Positions 7,195 through 14,799 of a stretch of 64,000 bases of DNA are shown here, piece after piece. The stretch spans positions 11,241 through 75,240 of the forward strand of contig JBBSPV010000014.1 in the NCBI GenBank assembly GCA_038258425.1, written 5' to 3'. The stretch comes from DATLGB01 sp038258425. GTDB taxonomy: Bacteria; Actinomycetota; Thermoleophilia; Solirubrobacterales; Solirubrobacteraceae. The position numbers and the translations under genes are program-made. Every line of letters begins with the position of its first letter. Position 1 is the first letter of the stretch. The notes beneath the pieces were generated by a model. The model had not been told where the DNA came from. It worked only from the letters and a program-made list of their open reading frames with translations, and ran no database searches.

Positions 7195-7806
7195 TCACCC
7201 GCGGTCCGAGGGCGCCTGAGCCGACCGTGCGTGCGCCCGGTCGCCGTCCGTGGCGCGCTCGGGTCCGGGACCGCCGCAAGCGGCGATGGCGGCCGCGCCG
7301 GCGACCCAGGCCCGGGCGGCGCGCTCGGGCCGCTCCTCGGCCTGCGCGCGGGCGCCTTCGGCGATGACCCCGGCGAGCGCCGCGACGGACGCGAGGTCGC
7401 CGAGCCGGGCCAGCCGGTCGAGCCCGAAGGCGTACAGGTGGTCCCCGGCGAGCAGCGCCAGGTCGGGGTCGGCCCCGTCGAGCAGGCGGCCGGTGCCGGC
7501 GTGGAGCCGGTGGCCCTCGTGGACGGCCTCGACGACCAGCGCGTAGCCGTCGGCCGGATCGGCCGTGCGGGCCCCCGCGGCCGCGGAGGCGCCGACCGCG
7601 TCGTCGGCGCCCACGGGCGGGTCGACCGTCGCGCCGGCGAGGAGCCCGTTCCCGGCCCGGAGCTCGGCGGCGAGCTGCCTGAGGACGGGAGACCGGGCTT
7701 CGCGGTCTGGCCCGGTTTCGCCCTCCGGTCGTCGCAAGCTCCTCCCTCCCGGCGACGTCACCTGCTCCTCCGGTCGTCGCGAGCTCCTCCCTCCCGGCGA
7801 CGTCAC
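7195..7806 (-). CDS. helical protein of unknown function downstream of hemL
   Basis: The reading frame gives up to 203 residues if started at the GTG that overlaps the hemL stop (GTGA). A second in-frame GTG lies at 7761. The first 40 residues are encoded by two copies of a genomic repeat (V-T-S-P-G-G-R-S-x-R-R-P-E) and a related end piece, so the native start may lie inside. The rest is an Ala/Leu-rich all-helical protein with an L-L-A-G-D-H-L-Y-A-F-G-L motif. That motif faintly recalls the helix bundle of polyprenyl synthases but lacks their aspartate motifs. It sits between hemL and the b6c operon. No function is assigned. Confidence 0.5.
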   Translation of the reverse strand: MTSPGGRSSRRPEEQVTSPGGRSLRRPEGETGPDREARSPVLRQLAAELRAGNGLLAGATVDPPVGADDAVGASAAAGARTADPADGYALVVEAVHEGHRLHAGTGRLLDGADPDLALLAGDHLYAFGLDRLARLGDLASVAALAGVIAEGARAQAEERPERAARAWVAGAAAIAACGGPGPERATDGDRAHARSAQAPSDRG

Positions 7807-7807
7807 C
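7683..7807 (-). repeat. stop-anchored repeat, locus B (two copies)
   Basis: Two near-identical 40-bp copies occupy 7768-7807 and 7723-7762, differing by one base in GTCGCRAGC, with a 45-bp period. Each begins on the minus strand with GTGACGTCGCCGGGAGGGAG; the first TGA is the hemL stop codon. They are followed by a related tail ending in GAAGCCCGG-like bases (to about 7683), as at 15.6 and 17.1 kb. The frame beginning at the GTG stays open through both copies into the 7195 gene. Confidence 0.8.
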
Positions 7808-9137
7808 GGATCTCCGCGAACGCCGCCGCGGCCGCCTCGAGGGTGCGGGTCACGTGGTCGGGGGTGTGGGCCAGCGACGGGAACCAGGCCTCGAACTGCG
7901 AGGGCGGCGGGTAGACGCCGCGAGCCAGCAGCGCGCGGCACCAGGCCGCGTGGGCGTCGAGATCGCAGGCCGCGGCGCTCGCGTAGTCCGTCACCGGCGT
8001 CTCGGAGAAGAAGACGGTCAGCAGGCCCGTGACGTTGACGACCTGGACCGGGCGGTCGCCCGCCGCCTCCCGGAGGCCGTCCGCGAGCGCGGTGGTCGTG
8101 GCCGCGAGCCGGTCGTAGGCGTCGTGGTCGAGCATCGCGAGAGACTGGAGCGCCGCCGCGACCGCGAGCGGGTTGCCCGACAGCGTGCCGGCCTGGTACA
8201 CCGGCCCCGCGGGGGCGATCCGCTCCATGAGCTCCACGGAGCCGCCGTAGGCCGCGGCGGGCAGGCCGCCGCCCACAACCTTGCCCATGACCGTGAGGTC
8301 CGGCGAGACGCCCGAGAGCTCCTGGGCGCCCCCCGGAGCGACCCGGAAGCCGGTGATGACCTCGTCGAAGACGAGCAGCGCTCCCGTGGCGGTCGCGCGC
8401 TCGCGAAGATGCTCGAGGAACCCGCACCGGGGCGGGACGAGCCCCATGTTCGCCGGCCACGGCTCGACGAGGATGGCGGCGAAGTCGTGCTCGGCGACGG
8501 CGGCCTCGACGCCGGCGAAGTCGTTCCAGCCGACGATCACGGTGTTGGCGGTCGCCGCCAGCGGGACCCCGGGCGAGGACGGGATGGCCGCCGTCGCCAG
8601 CCCGGAGCCGGCCTCGACCAGCAGGCCGTCGACGTGCCCGTGGTAGGCCCCGGCGAACTTCAGGAGCTTCTCGCGCCCCGTGGCGGCGCGCGCGAGCCGG
8701 ATGGCGCTCATGGCCGCCTCTGTGCCCGACGAGGTCATGCGGCTCATGCTCACGGCCGGCATGCGCGTGGCGATCTCCTCCGCCAACAGCACCTCGCCCT
8801 CCGTGGGCGCGCCGAACGTCGTGCCGCGCGCGGCGGCCTCCGCGACGGCCTCCACGATCGCCGGGTGGGCGTGCCCGTGGATCAGCGGGCCCCAGGAGCA
8901 GACGTAGTCGACGAAGCGGTTGCCGTCGACGTCGATCAGCTCGGCGCCCTGGGCGCGGGAGACGAAGAGCGGGTCGCGTCCGATCGCGCGCATGGCGCGC
9001 ACGGGCGAGTTGACACCGCCGGGCAGCACGCCGACCGCGCGGGAGAACAGCGCCGCCGAGCGCGCGTCCGTCAGCGAGGAGGTCGAGGCGAGGACATCGC
9101 TCGGGGGTCCACCTCCGGCAGCGCGGCCGGTCGTCAA
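7803..9137 (-). CDS. hemL: glutamate-1-semialdehyde 2,1-aminomutase
   Basis: HemL is the PLP enzyme that turns glutamate-1-semialdehyde into 5-aminolevulinate for tetrapyrrole synthesis by the C5 route. The protein has the family signatures P-G-G-V-N-S-P-V-R-A, S-S-G-T-E-A-A-M-S-A-I-R-L-A-R, A-Y-H-G-H-V-D and F-D-E-V-I-T-G-F-R, and the PLP lysine in V-M-G-K-V-V-G-G-G-L-P. The start is a problem: no in-frame ATG or GTG lies near the expected place. The TTG at 9137 gives 444 residues; CTG at 9074 would give 423, closer to the family. An ATG at 9097 is out of frame. A 17-bp repeat shared with 63.6 kb lies at 9103-9119. Substrate channel with hemB (10.3 kb) is likely. Confidence 0.93.
   Translation of the reverse strand: MTTGRAAGGGPPSDVLASTSSLTDARSAALFSRAVGVLPGGVNSPVRAMRAIGRDPLFVSRAQGAELIDVDGNRFVDYVCSWGPLIHGHAHPAIVEAVAEAAARGTTFGAPTEGEVLLAEEIATRMPAVSMSRMTSSGTEAAMSAIRLARAATGREKLLKFAGAYHGHVDGLLVEAGSGLATAAIPSSPGVPLAATANTVIVGWNDFAGVEAAVAEHDFAAILVEPWPANMGLVPPRCGFLEHLRERATATGALLVFDEVITGFRVAPGGAQELSGVSPDLTVMGKVVGGGLPAAAYGGSVELMERIAPAGPVYQAGTLSGNPLAVAAALQSLAMLDHDAYDRLAATTTALADGLREAAGDRPVQVVNVTGLLTVFFSETPVTDYASAAACDLDAHAAWCRALLARGVYPPPSQFEAWFPSLAHTPDHVTRTLEAAAAAFAEIR
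9103..9119. repeat. 17-bp repeat shared with 63641-63657
   Basis: The 17-mer GGGGGTCCACCTCCGGC is identical at 9103-9119 and 63641-63657. Here it lies in the ambiguous start region of hemL; at the other site it is in the intergenic repeat after the dehydratase gene. A chance 17-bp match is unlikely, though both are GC-rich. It may be part of a dispersed repeat family. Confidence 0.5.
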
Positions 9138-9171
9138 GGGCCCCAGGAGGTCCAAGCTGCCGCCGCCACCC

Positions 9172-10347
9172 TCAGACACCGGCGTGCTCGCGCTCCCAGG
9201 CGCGGAACTCGCCCGTGAAATAGCGCATGCGGATCTTCTTGTACTCCGTCGAGGAATACAGCGTCGCACGCCCGGTGACCCCGGTCTTGGCGGCGATCGC
9301 GTCCAGCACGGCGTCGCACTCCTCCTTGGAGCGCCCGTGGGCCATGGTGAACAGCGCGTAGGGCCAGTCGGGGTAGGTCGGGCGCTCGTAGCAGTGCGAG
9401 ATGCCGCGCGTGGCGGCCATCTCCCGGCCGATCTCGAGCACCCGGTCCGCCGGCACCTCCCAGACGCCCATGCCGTTGGCGGAGAAGCCGGCGCGGCGGT
9501 GGTAGAGGATGGCCGCGACGCGGCGCAGTCCATGGCGCTCGCGGAGCGAGTCCAGGCGGCGGAAGACCTCGTCCTGGTCGGTCCCCAGCCGCTCGGCGGC
9601 GGGGGCGTAGGGCTCCGCGCAGACCGGCATCGGGCCCTGCGTCGCCTTGATCACCTCCACGTCGGACTCCGTGACCTCGATCGGGTCGAGCTCGAGCGGC
9701 TCGGCGGCCTCGACGGCCTGGGCGAGGGCATCGGTGCCCTGCACCATCTCGAGGTCCATGCGGATCTTGAAGAGCTTGAGCGTCGGCAGCTGGCGGATCG
9801 ACTCCGCCCCCGTGGCCTCCTGCAGGACGTCGAGCGTGCCCTGCATGCCCAGCGGCGAGTCGGGCTCGACGGCGAGCGTGAACCACAGGTTGAAGTCGTG
9901 GTTGCGCAGGTAGTTGTGGGTCACGCCGGGGTGGGCGTTGATGACCTGCGCCGCCCGGTGCGGGTACTCGCCGTCGACCTTGGCGGCGACGAGCATCGAC
10001 TCGTAGCCGAGCGCACGGGTATCGAAGATCGGGGTGATCTCGCGGATGATGCGCCCGTCGAGCAGCCGCTGGGCGCGCTCGAGCACGTCGGCCTCGGTCA
10101 GCCCGGCCAGCTCGGCGACGTGGGCGAACGGGCGCCGGGCGACCGGGAAGTGACCTTGCAGGAGGTTGAGCAGCTTGCGGTCGTCGTCGTCGAGCGGGAT
10201 GGCCGAGCCGCCCTTGCGGGATCGGAGCTTGGGCACGGCGCCCTTGGTCTCGCCCTTCGTCGGTCTCGCCTTCGGCTCGCCACCGGCATCCGGCTTCGCT
10301 GGGCCTCTGCTCAAGTTCTGACCTCCGGTCGACGTCACGTCAGCCAT
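9172..10347 (-). CDS. fused two-domain siroheme decarboxylase-like protein (AhbA-AhbB)
   Basis: The 391-residue protein has two tandem Lrp/AsnC-type halves. Half one (about 54-205) has D-R-K-L-L-N-x-L-Q-G-H-F-P and V-T-H-N-Y-L-R-N-H-D-F-N-L-W-F. Half two (about 225-390) has S-H-C-Y-E-R-P-T-Y-P-D-W-P-Y-x-L-F-T-M-x-H-G. These match NirD/L/G/H and AhbA/AhbB proteins, which decarboxylate sirohaem to didecarboxysirohaem, rather than plain regulators. Usually the two halves are separate chains. The gene overlaps hemB by 13 nt and precedes hemL. The ATG is supported by GAAGGA nine bases upstream. The first 35 or so residues come from a repeat-like sequence. A purely regulatory role is the main alternative. 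Confidence 0.8.
   Translation of the reverse strand: MADVTSTGGQNLSRGPAKPDAGGEPKARPTKGETKGAVPKLRSRKGGSAIPLDDDDRKLLNLLQGHFPVARRPFAHVAELAGLTEADVLERAQRLLDGRIIREITPIFDTRALGYESMLVAAKVDGEYPHRAAQVINAHPGVTHNYLRNHDFNLWFTLAVEPDSPLGMQGTLDVLQEATGAESIRQLPTLKLFKIRMDLEMVQGTDALAQAVEAAEPLELDPIEVTESDVEVIKATQGPMPVCAEPYAPAAERLGTDQDEVFRRLDSLRERHGLRRVAAILYHRRAGFSANGMGVWEVPADRVLEIGREMAATRGISHCYERPTYPDWPYALFTMAHGRSKEECDAVLDAIAAKTGVTGRATLYSSTEYKKIRMRYFTGEFRAWEREHAGV
10272..10338 (-). repeat. stop-anchored repeat, locus C
   Basis: GTGACGTCGACCGGAGG (minus strand, from 10338) matches the first 17 bases of the repeats at 7.8 kb at 15 positions, and its TGA is the hemB stop codon. Downstream similarity fades, though GCGAAGCC recurs. 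The whole piece is read in the V-T-S frame as the N-terminal extension of the siroheme-decarboxylase-like protein. Confidence 0.5.
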
Positions 10348-11309
10348 CGACAGACATCCTTCGCGTGGTAGGTGATGAGGATGTCGGCGCCGGCGCGGCG
10401 CAGGCCCGTGAGCGCCTCGAGCACGGCGGCGCGCTCGTCGAGCAGTCCCTGGCCGGCCGCGGCCTTGAGCATCGCGTATTCCCCACTCACGTTGTACGCG
10501 GCCACGGGCAAGCGGGTCGACTGCTTGACGCGCCAGATCACGTCGAGGTACGGCAGGGCGGGCTTGACCATGACGATGTCGGCGCCCTCCTCGACGTCGA
10601 GGAGCATCTCGCGGATCGCCTCGTCGCCGTTGGCCGGGTCCATCTGGTAGCCGCGCCGGTCGCCGTCGCTCGGCGTGGAGTCGGCCGCCTCGCGGAACGG
10701 CCCGTAGAAGGCGGAGGCGAACTTGGCCGAGTAGGCCATGATCGGGGTGTCGGCGAGGTCGTGGTCGTCCAGCGCGGCCCGCAGGTGCCCGACCCGGCCG
10801 TCCATCATGTCGCTCGGGGCGATGATGTCGGCCCCGGCCTGGGCCTGGGAGACGGCCGTCCGGCCCAACAGCTCGAGGGTCTCGTCGTTGACCACGGTGC
10901 CCTCGCGCAGGACGCCGCAGTGGCCGTGGCTCGTGTACTCGCACAGGCACAGGTCGGTGATCACGAGCAGGTCCGGGTGGGCTGCCTTGATCGCCCGGGT
11001 CGCGAGCTGGACGATGCCCTCGTCGTCCCACGCGCCCGAGCCCTCCTCGTCCTTGCTCGCCGGCAGGCCGAAGAGCAGCACGCCGGGGATGCCGAGCGCC
11101 GCGCACTCGCCGGCCTCGGCGACGGCGCCGTCGACGCTCAGGTGGTCCACGCCCGGCATGGCCTCGATCGGCCTCCGCGGCCGCGTCGCGCCGGCCTGGA
11201 CGAACATCGGCGAGATCAGGTGCCGCGGCAGCAGCGACGTCTCGCGCACGAGGTCGCGCAGGACGCCCGTCCGGCGCAGACGGCGCATCCGGGTGGCGGG
11301 GAAGCTCAC
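10335..11309 (-). CDS. hemB: delta-aminolevulinic acid dehydratase (porphobilinogen synthase)
   Basis: HemB joins two 5-aminolevulinate molecules into porphobilinogen. The 324-residue protein has the zinc-site cluster D-L-C-L-C-E-Y-T-S-H-G-H-C-G, the first active-site Lys in Y-S-A-K-F-A-S-A-F-Y-G-P-F-R, and the Schiff-base Lys in M-V-K-P-A-L-P-Y-L-D. Its length is normal. The GTG at 11309 was chosen over a GTG four codons earlier; neither has a clear Shine-Dalgarno. Its stop TGA is part of a GTGACGTCG repeat start and overlaps the next gene. With hemL it forms a compact haem precursor operon. Confidence 0.95.
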   Translation of the reverse strand: MSFPATRMRRLRRTGVLRDLVRETSLLPRHLISPMFVQAGATRPRRPIEAMPGVDHLSVDGAVAEAGECAALGIPGVLLFGLPASKDEEGSGAWDDEGIVQLATRAIKAAHPDLLVITDLCLCEYTSHGHCGVLREGTVVNDETLELLGRTAVSQAQAGADIIAPSDMMDGRVGHLRAALDDHDLADTPIMAYSAKFASAFYGPFREAADSTPSDGDRRGYQMDPANGDEAIREMLLDVEEGADIVMVKPALPYLDVIWRVKQSTRLPVAAYNVSGEYAMLKAAAGQGLLDERAAVLEALTGLRRAGADILITYHAKDVCRWLT

Positions 11310-11344
11310 GCCCGCAGACACTAGGGGTGGCGGGGGGTCGTGGG

Positions 11345-12700
11345 TCAGTCGAAGCGCCGCAGGGCGAGCCGCGCGATCAGTGTGAAGGCGACGGTCAACA
11401 CGGCGAGGTGCACGAGCGGCACGGCGAGGCCCGGGTCGGCGTCGTTGAGCGCCGCGTTGAGCGCCTGCAGCGCGGGCTTGAACGGGAACAGCGCCGAGAC
11501 GACCTCGATCACCCGGTACAGCGCGGCCGACACCGATCCGGACGGCACGAGGGAGAGGAAGGCGATGGGCAGGGACAGCATGAGCGCCAGCAGGGAGGCT
11601 GCCCGGACCTCGCGCGCGAGGCCGCCGATCGCGACCCCCATGGCCGCGAAGCCCAGCGAGCCGAGCGCGAGGGCGGCCAGCCAGAGCGGCGCCCGGCTCC
11701 AGTCCAGGCCCACGAAGAGGCCGAGGCCGGCGAGCATGAGCAGCGTCACGGCGCACGCGCACGACGCGGCGAGCCCGACCTTCTCCACGAGCAGCTGGCC
11801 GCGCGTGACCAGGCCCCGCACGAGCCGGCCGAACGCGTGCTCCTCTCGTTCCAGGGCGAGCATGCCGGCCGCGAGCAGCAGGGTCACGAACATGAGCGAG
11901 ATGGTCACCGCGACGGCGACCGCGTAGGCGTCCAGCGGCGTCCGCTTGCCCGCGACGATCGTCTGCTTCACGCGCACGGGCGAGCCGATGGAGGCCAGGA
12001 TGGGCTTGGAGACGTCGAGGTTGTCCGACGCGAGCCGGGCGAAGCGCGACACCTGCGCCAGCGCCGCGCGCTGCGGCGAGTCCGCCGGCAGCCCCGCCGC
12101 GACGCCGTCGATGACCGCCTGCGAGCGGCGCAGCCCGAGCACGTCGATCGTCTGGCCGAGCAGCGAGAAGGTGCCACCGGAGACGACGATGCCGATGTAC
12201 TTGGCCGCGATCGTCGTGAGCTTCGCCGAGAGCAGCGTGTTCGCCTCGCTCAGGCGCGACTCGATCGTCGCCTCGACGTAGCGGCGCTTGACCGGGTCCT
12301 CGGCGTTGTAGAGGACCTCGACCCGCGGCGGCGGGCCGCCCGAGAGATTGATCGTGTTCTGCAGGCGCTCCGTCGCGTCGCGCGGCAGGATCAGCGCGCC
12401 GAGCGCGTCGCCGGAGCGAACGAGGTCGACCGCCTCGGCCCGCGTCTTGACCCGGATCGGGTCGATCGACTCGAAGAGCTTGTCGGCGTAGGACGCGGCG
12501 TCGAGCTTCTCGCCGCCGAGCTCGAACGTCGTCGCGTCCTTGGGCACGAGGTTGACGAACGCCACGCGCGGCTTGGCGGGCCCGGCCGAGAGCGCCAGGC
12601 CGATGAGGACGGCGAGGACGATCGGATAGAGGACGAGCAGGGACACGAGCAGGGGCGATCGGCGCAGGATCTGGAGGTCCTTGAGCAGCAGCCAGCGCAT
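11345..12700 (-). CDS. ABC-2 type transporter permease
   Basis: This 451-residue membrane protein pairs with the ATPase encoded just upstream. It has one N-terminal membrane helix (about 17-40) after R-W-L-L-L-K-D-L-Q-I-L-R-R-S-P, then a large soluble domain (about 45-255), then about six membrane helices in the C-terminal half. That is the layout of ABC-2 exporters of the YhgE/NatB type. Its ATG overlaps the ATPase stop (ATGA). The cargo is unknown; drug, sodium or lipid-linked export are all possible for this class. It lies between hemB and the AI-2E-type permease with no functional link evident. Confidence 0.85.
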   Translation of the reverse strand: MRWLLLKDLQILRRSPLLVSLLVLYPIVLAVLIGLALSAGPAKPRVAFVNLVPKDATTFELGGEKLDAASYADKLFESIDPIRVKTRAEAVDLVRSGDALGALILPRDATERLQNTINLSGGPPPRVEVLYNAEDPVKRRYVEATIESRLSEANTLLSAKLTTIAAKYIGIVVSGGTFSLLGQTIDVLGLRRSQAVIDGVAAGLPADSPQRAALAQVSRFARLASDNLDVSKPILASIGSPVRVKQTIVAGKRTPLDAYAVAVAVTISLMFVTLLLAAGMLALEREEHAFGRLVRGLVTRGQLLVEKVGLAASCACAVTLLMLAGLGLFVGLDWSRAPLWLAALALGSLGFAAMGVAIGGLAREVRAASLLALMLSLPIAFLSLVPSGSVSAALYRVIEVVSALFPFKPALQALNAALNDADPGLAVPLVHLAVLTVAFTLIARLALRRFD

Positions 12701-13401
12701 CAGTGGCCGCGCTCTCGCAGGAAGGCGACGAAGGCCGCCTCGAAGTCCTCGCCCTCCGCGGCCTGCTGGAGCTCGCCCGGCGAGCCGGTGAAGAGGAGCT
12801 CCCCGTCGGCGAGGACGAGCACCCGGTCGGCGAAGCGCTCGGCCTCCGCGACGTTGTGGGTCGTGTAGACGACGGTCGTCCCGCGTCCGGCGAGGCCGCC
12901 GACGAACTCCCACAGCACCTCGCGCTGGCGCGGGTCCAGCGACGCGGACGGCTCGTCGAGCAGGACGACCGGCGGCTCGGCCAGGAGCCCGACGGCGACG
13001 TTGACCCGCTGGCGGTTACCACCGGAGAGCCGGCCGGTCTCGTCGCCGGCCCGCTCGCGCAGGCCGGTCTGGTCGAGCATGCGGTCCACCGCGGCCTCCA
13101 CGTCGCCGACGCGCTCCAGCCGCGCGAACAGCCGCAGGTTCTCCGCCACGGAGAGCTTGCCGTAGATCGCGGCCTGCTGCGGGACCCACCCCACGGCGCC
13201 GTCCGCGGACACCGCGCCGTCCGTGGCCCGCAGGGAGCCGGCCAGGATCTGCAGCAGCGTCGTCTTGCCGGCACCGTTGGGCCCGATGATGGCCACGAGC
13301 TCACCTCGGCCGGCCTCGAAGCTCACGCCCGCCAGGGCTCGCCGGTCGCCGTAGCGCTTGGTGACGCCGTCGGCGCGCAGGGCGGGGGCGGCGACGGCCA
13401 T
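12700..13401 (-). CDS. ABC transporter ATP-binding protein
   Basis: The 233-residue protein is the ATPase of the adjacent ABC-2 exporter. Walker A is G-P-N-G-A-G-K-T (about 40-47), the signature is L-S-G-G-N-R-Q-R, Walker B is V-V-L-L-D-E-P-S, and the switch His lies in T-T-H-N-V-A-E-A. The length is that of a minimal CcmA/NatA-type subunit. It is translationally coupled to the permease gene and reads away from the zinc-ribbon permease gene in the same direction. Substrate cannot be predicted. Confidence 0.93.
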   Translation of the reverse strand: MAVAAPALRADGVTKRYGDRRALAGVSFEAGRGELVAIIGPNGAGKTTLLQILAGSLRATDGAVSADGAVGWVPQQAAIYGKLSVAENLRLFARLERVGDVEAAVDRMLDQTGLRERAGDETGRLSGGNRQRVNVAVGLLAEPPVVLLDEPSASLDPRQREVLWEFVGGLAGRGTTVVYTTHNVAEAERFADRVLVLADGELLFTGSPGELQQAAEGEDFEAAFVAFLRERGH

Positions 13402-13432
13402 GCGATGCGAGGGTAGGGCCGGAACCCGGTGC

Positions 13433-14764
13433 CTAGGAGGGTGCGGCAGCGCGAGCGGCCGTGTCGTCGGCGAGCTCCGTGCCGCAGCCGGGACAGCGGG
13501 CGGCGCCGGCCACGACCGGCGTGTCGCACTCGGGGCAGCGGGCCCCCGGCGGGGCGGCCGGCTCGACCCCGGCGGCCGCGCCGGCGAGCGCGACGCGCGG
13601 CCCGGGCTCCAACCGCAGGTGGTGACTGAAGTACACAACCGTTTCGCGCACCATCGCCGCGATGGGCAGGGCGATGAAGGCGCCCACGAGGCCGAAGAGC
13701 TGGTTGCCCAGCAGCAGCGCGAGGATGACGAGGATCGGGTTGATGCGCAGCGCCGCGCCGAAGACGTTGGGGGCGACCACGTGACCTTCGAGCTGCTGCA
13801 GCGCGGTGAAGGCGATCACGAGCCAGAGGCCGTCGATCGGTTCGGACCCGAACAACGCGATCAGCACCGGCGGGAGCGCGCCGATGGCCGGACCGACGTA
13901 CGGGATGAGCTCCGCGAAGCCGTAGAAGGCGCCGAAGGCGAGCGCGTAGGTCTTGCCGTCGGGGAAGATGCCCAGGCTGCCGAGGATCCACAGCGTCACG
14001 CCCGCACTGAGGCCCATGATGAGGCTGAAGAGCAGCTGACCGCGGACGTAGCCGAGCACCGCCTGCTGGATGCGGGTGGGGAAGTCATCCTCCGGCGAGC
14101 CGTCGCCGGTGGGGACGATGCGCCGGACGCCCGTGCCGATCCGCTCGCCGTAGAGCAGCATGTAGACCGACAGGACGACGACGAGGATGACCGCCAGCGA
14201 GGCCTCGACGACCAGCGTCAGCGCGTCCCGCGTCAGGCGGACGATGTCGCCCGCGCCGCCCGTCAGGCGGTCGCCGATGGTCTGCAGCGCCGTGCGGCCC
14301 TGATCGGCGATCTGGACGTCGATCCCGCGATCGTTGAGGAAGTTCTGGACGTTGAGCAGGCTGCGGTTGGCGCCGCGCACGTAGGCCGGGACGTTGTCCT
14401 GGATGGCGGAGACCTGGTCGCCGATCGGGTTCGCCAGCAGCGCCACGAGGCCGCCGACGACCGCGATCAGGGTGAGGAAGACGAGCAGCACGGCGATCCC
14501 GCGGGGCATGCGGGCGCGGCGCAGGAGCGTCACGAACGGGTTGAGCAGGAGCGCGACGAGGCCGGCGATTGTGAAGAGCAGCACCACGCCCCCCGCGGCC
14601 TTCGCGAGCGCGTAGGCGGCAAGCAGGCCGATCGGCAGCAGCACCATCTGGACCCAGCGCGGGACGAGCACCGGCTCCACGGCCGGCTGCGGCTGCGGCT
14701 GCGCGTCGGCGAGCGGCTCGGCATCGGCCGGGGCGGTCGGGTCCTCGAGGTCCTGACTGGCCAT
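13433..14764 (-). CDS. AI-2E family (PerM-like) permease with C-terminal zinc ribbon
   Basis: The 443-residue protein has about eight membrane helices and the family motifs of AI-2 exporter/PerM proteins, including the G-x-x-E-L-I-P-Y-V-G-P-x-I-G block and the late N-P-I-L-V-I-L-A-L-L-L-G-N-Q-L-F-G-L-V-G region. The N-terminal 35 residues are Pro/Ala/Gln-rich. After the last helix a tail of about 60 residues carries C-P-E-C and C-P-G-C pairs, forming a zinc ribbon that is not part of the usual family. The ATG at 14764 follows family practice. Members export small molecules or act as Na+/H+ antiporters; the substrate here is unknown. Confidence 0.85.
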   Translation of the reverse strand: MASQDLEDPTAPADAEPLADAQPQPQPAVEPVLVPRWVQMVLLPIGLLAAYALAKAAGGVVLLFTIAGLVALLLNPFVTLLRRARMPRGIAVLLVFLTLIAVVGGLVALLANPIGDQVSAIQDNVPAYVRGANRSLLNVQNFLNDRGIDVQIADQGRTALQTIGDRLTGGAGDIVRLTRDALTLVVEASLAVILVVVLSVYMLLYGERIGTGVRRIVPTGDGSPEDDFPTRIQQAVLGYVRGQLLFSLIMGLSAGVTLWILGSLGIFPDGKTYALAFGAFYGFAELIPYVGPAIGALPPVLIALFGSEPIDGLWLVIAFTALQQLEGHVVAPNVFGAALRINPILVILALLLGNQLFGLVGAFIALPIAAMVRETVVYFSHHLRLEPGPRVALAGAAAGVEPAAPPGARCPECDTPVVAGAARCPGCGTELADDTAARAAAPS

Positions 14765-14799
14765 GTCACCCAAGTATGGCCCTCCGTAGGCTGCGCGGG

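Noticed and set aside
9058..9111. 13-codon GTG ORF just before hemL ending in TGA
   Set aside because: It is short, has no recognisable peptide and could be chance; noted only as part of the hemL start problem.
9172..10347. Plain Lrp/AsnC transcription regulator
   Set aside because: The two halves carry H-N-Y-x-R and H-C-Y-E-R-P...W-P-Y motifs of siroheme decarboxylases, and the context is haem synthesis.
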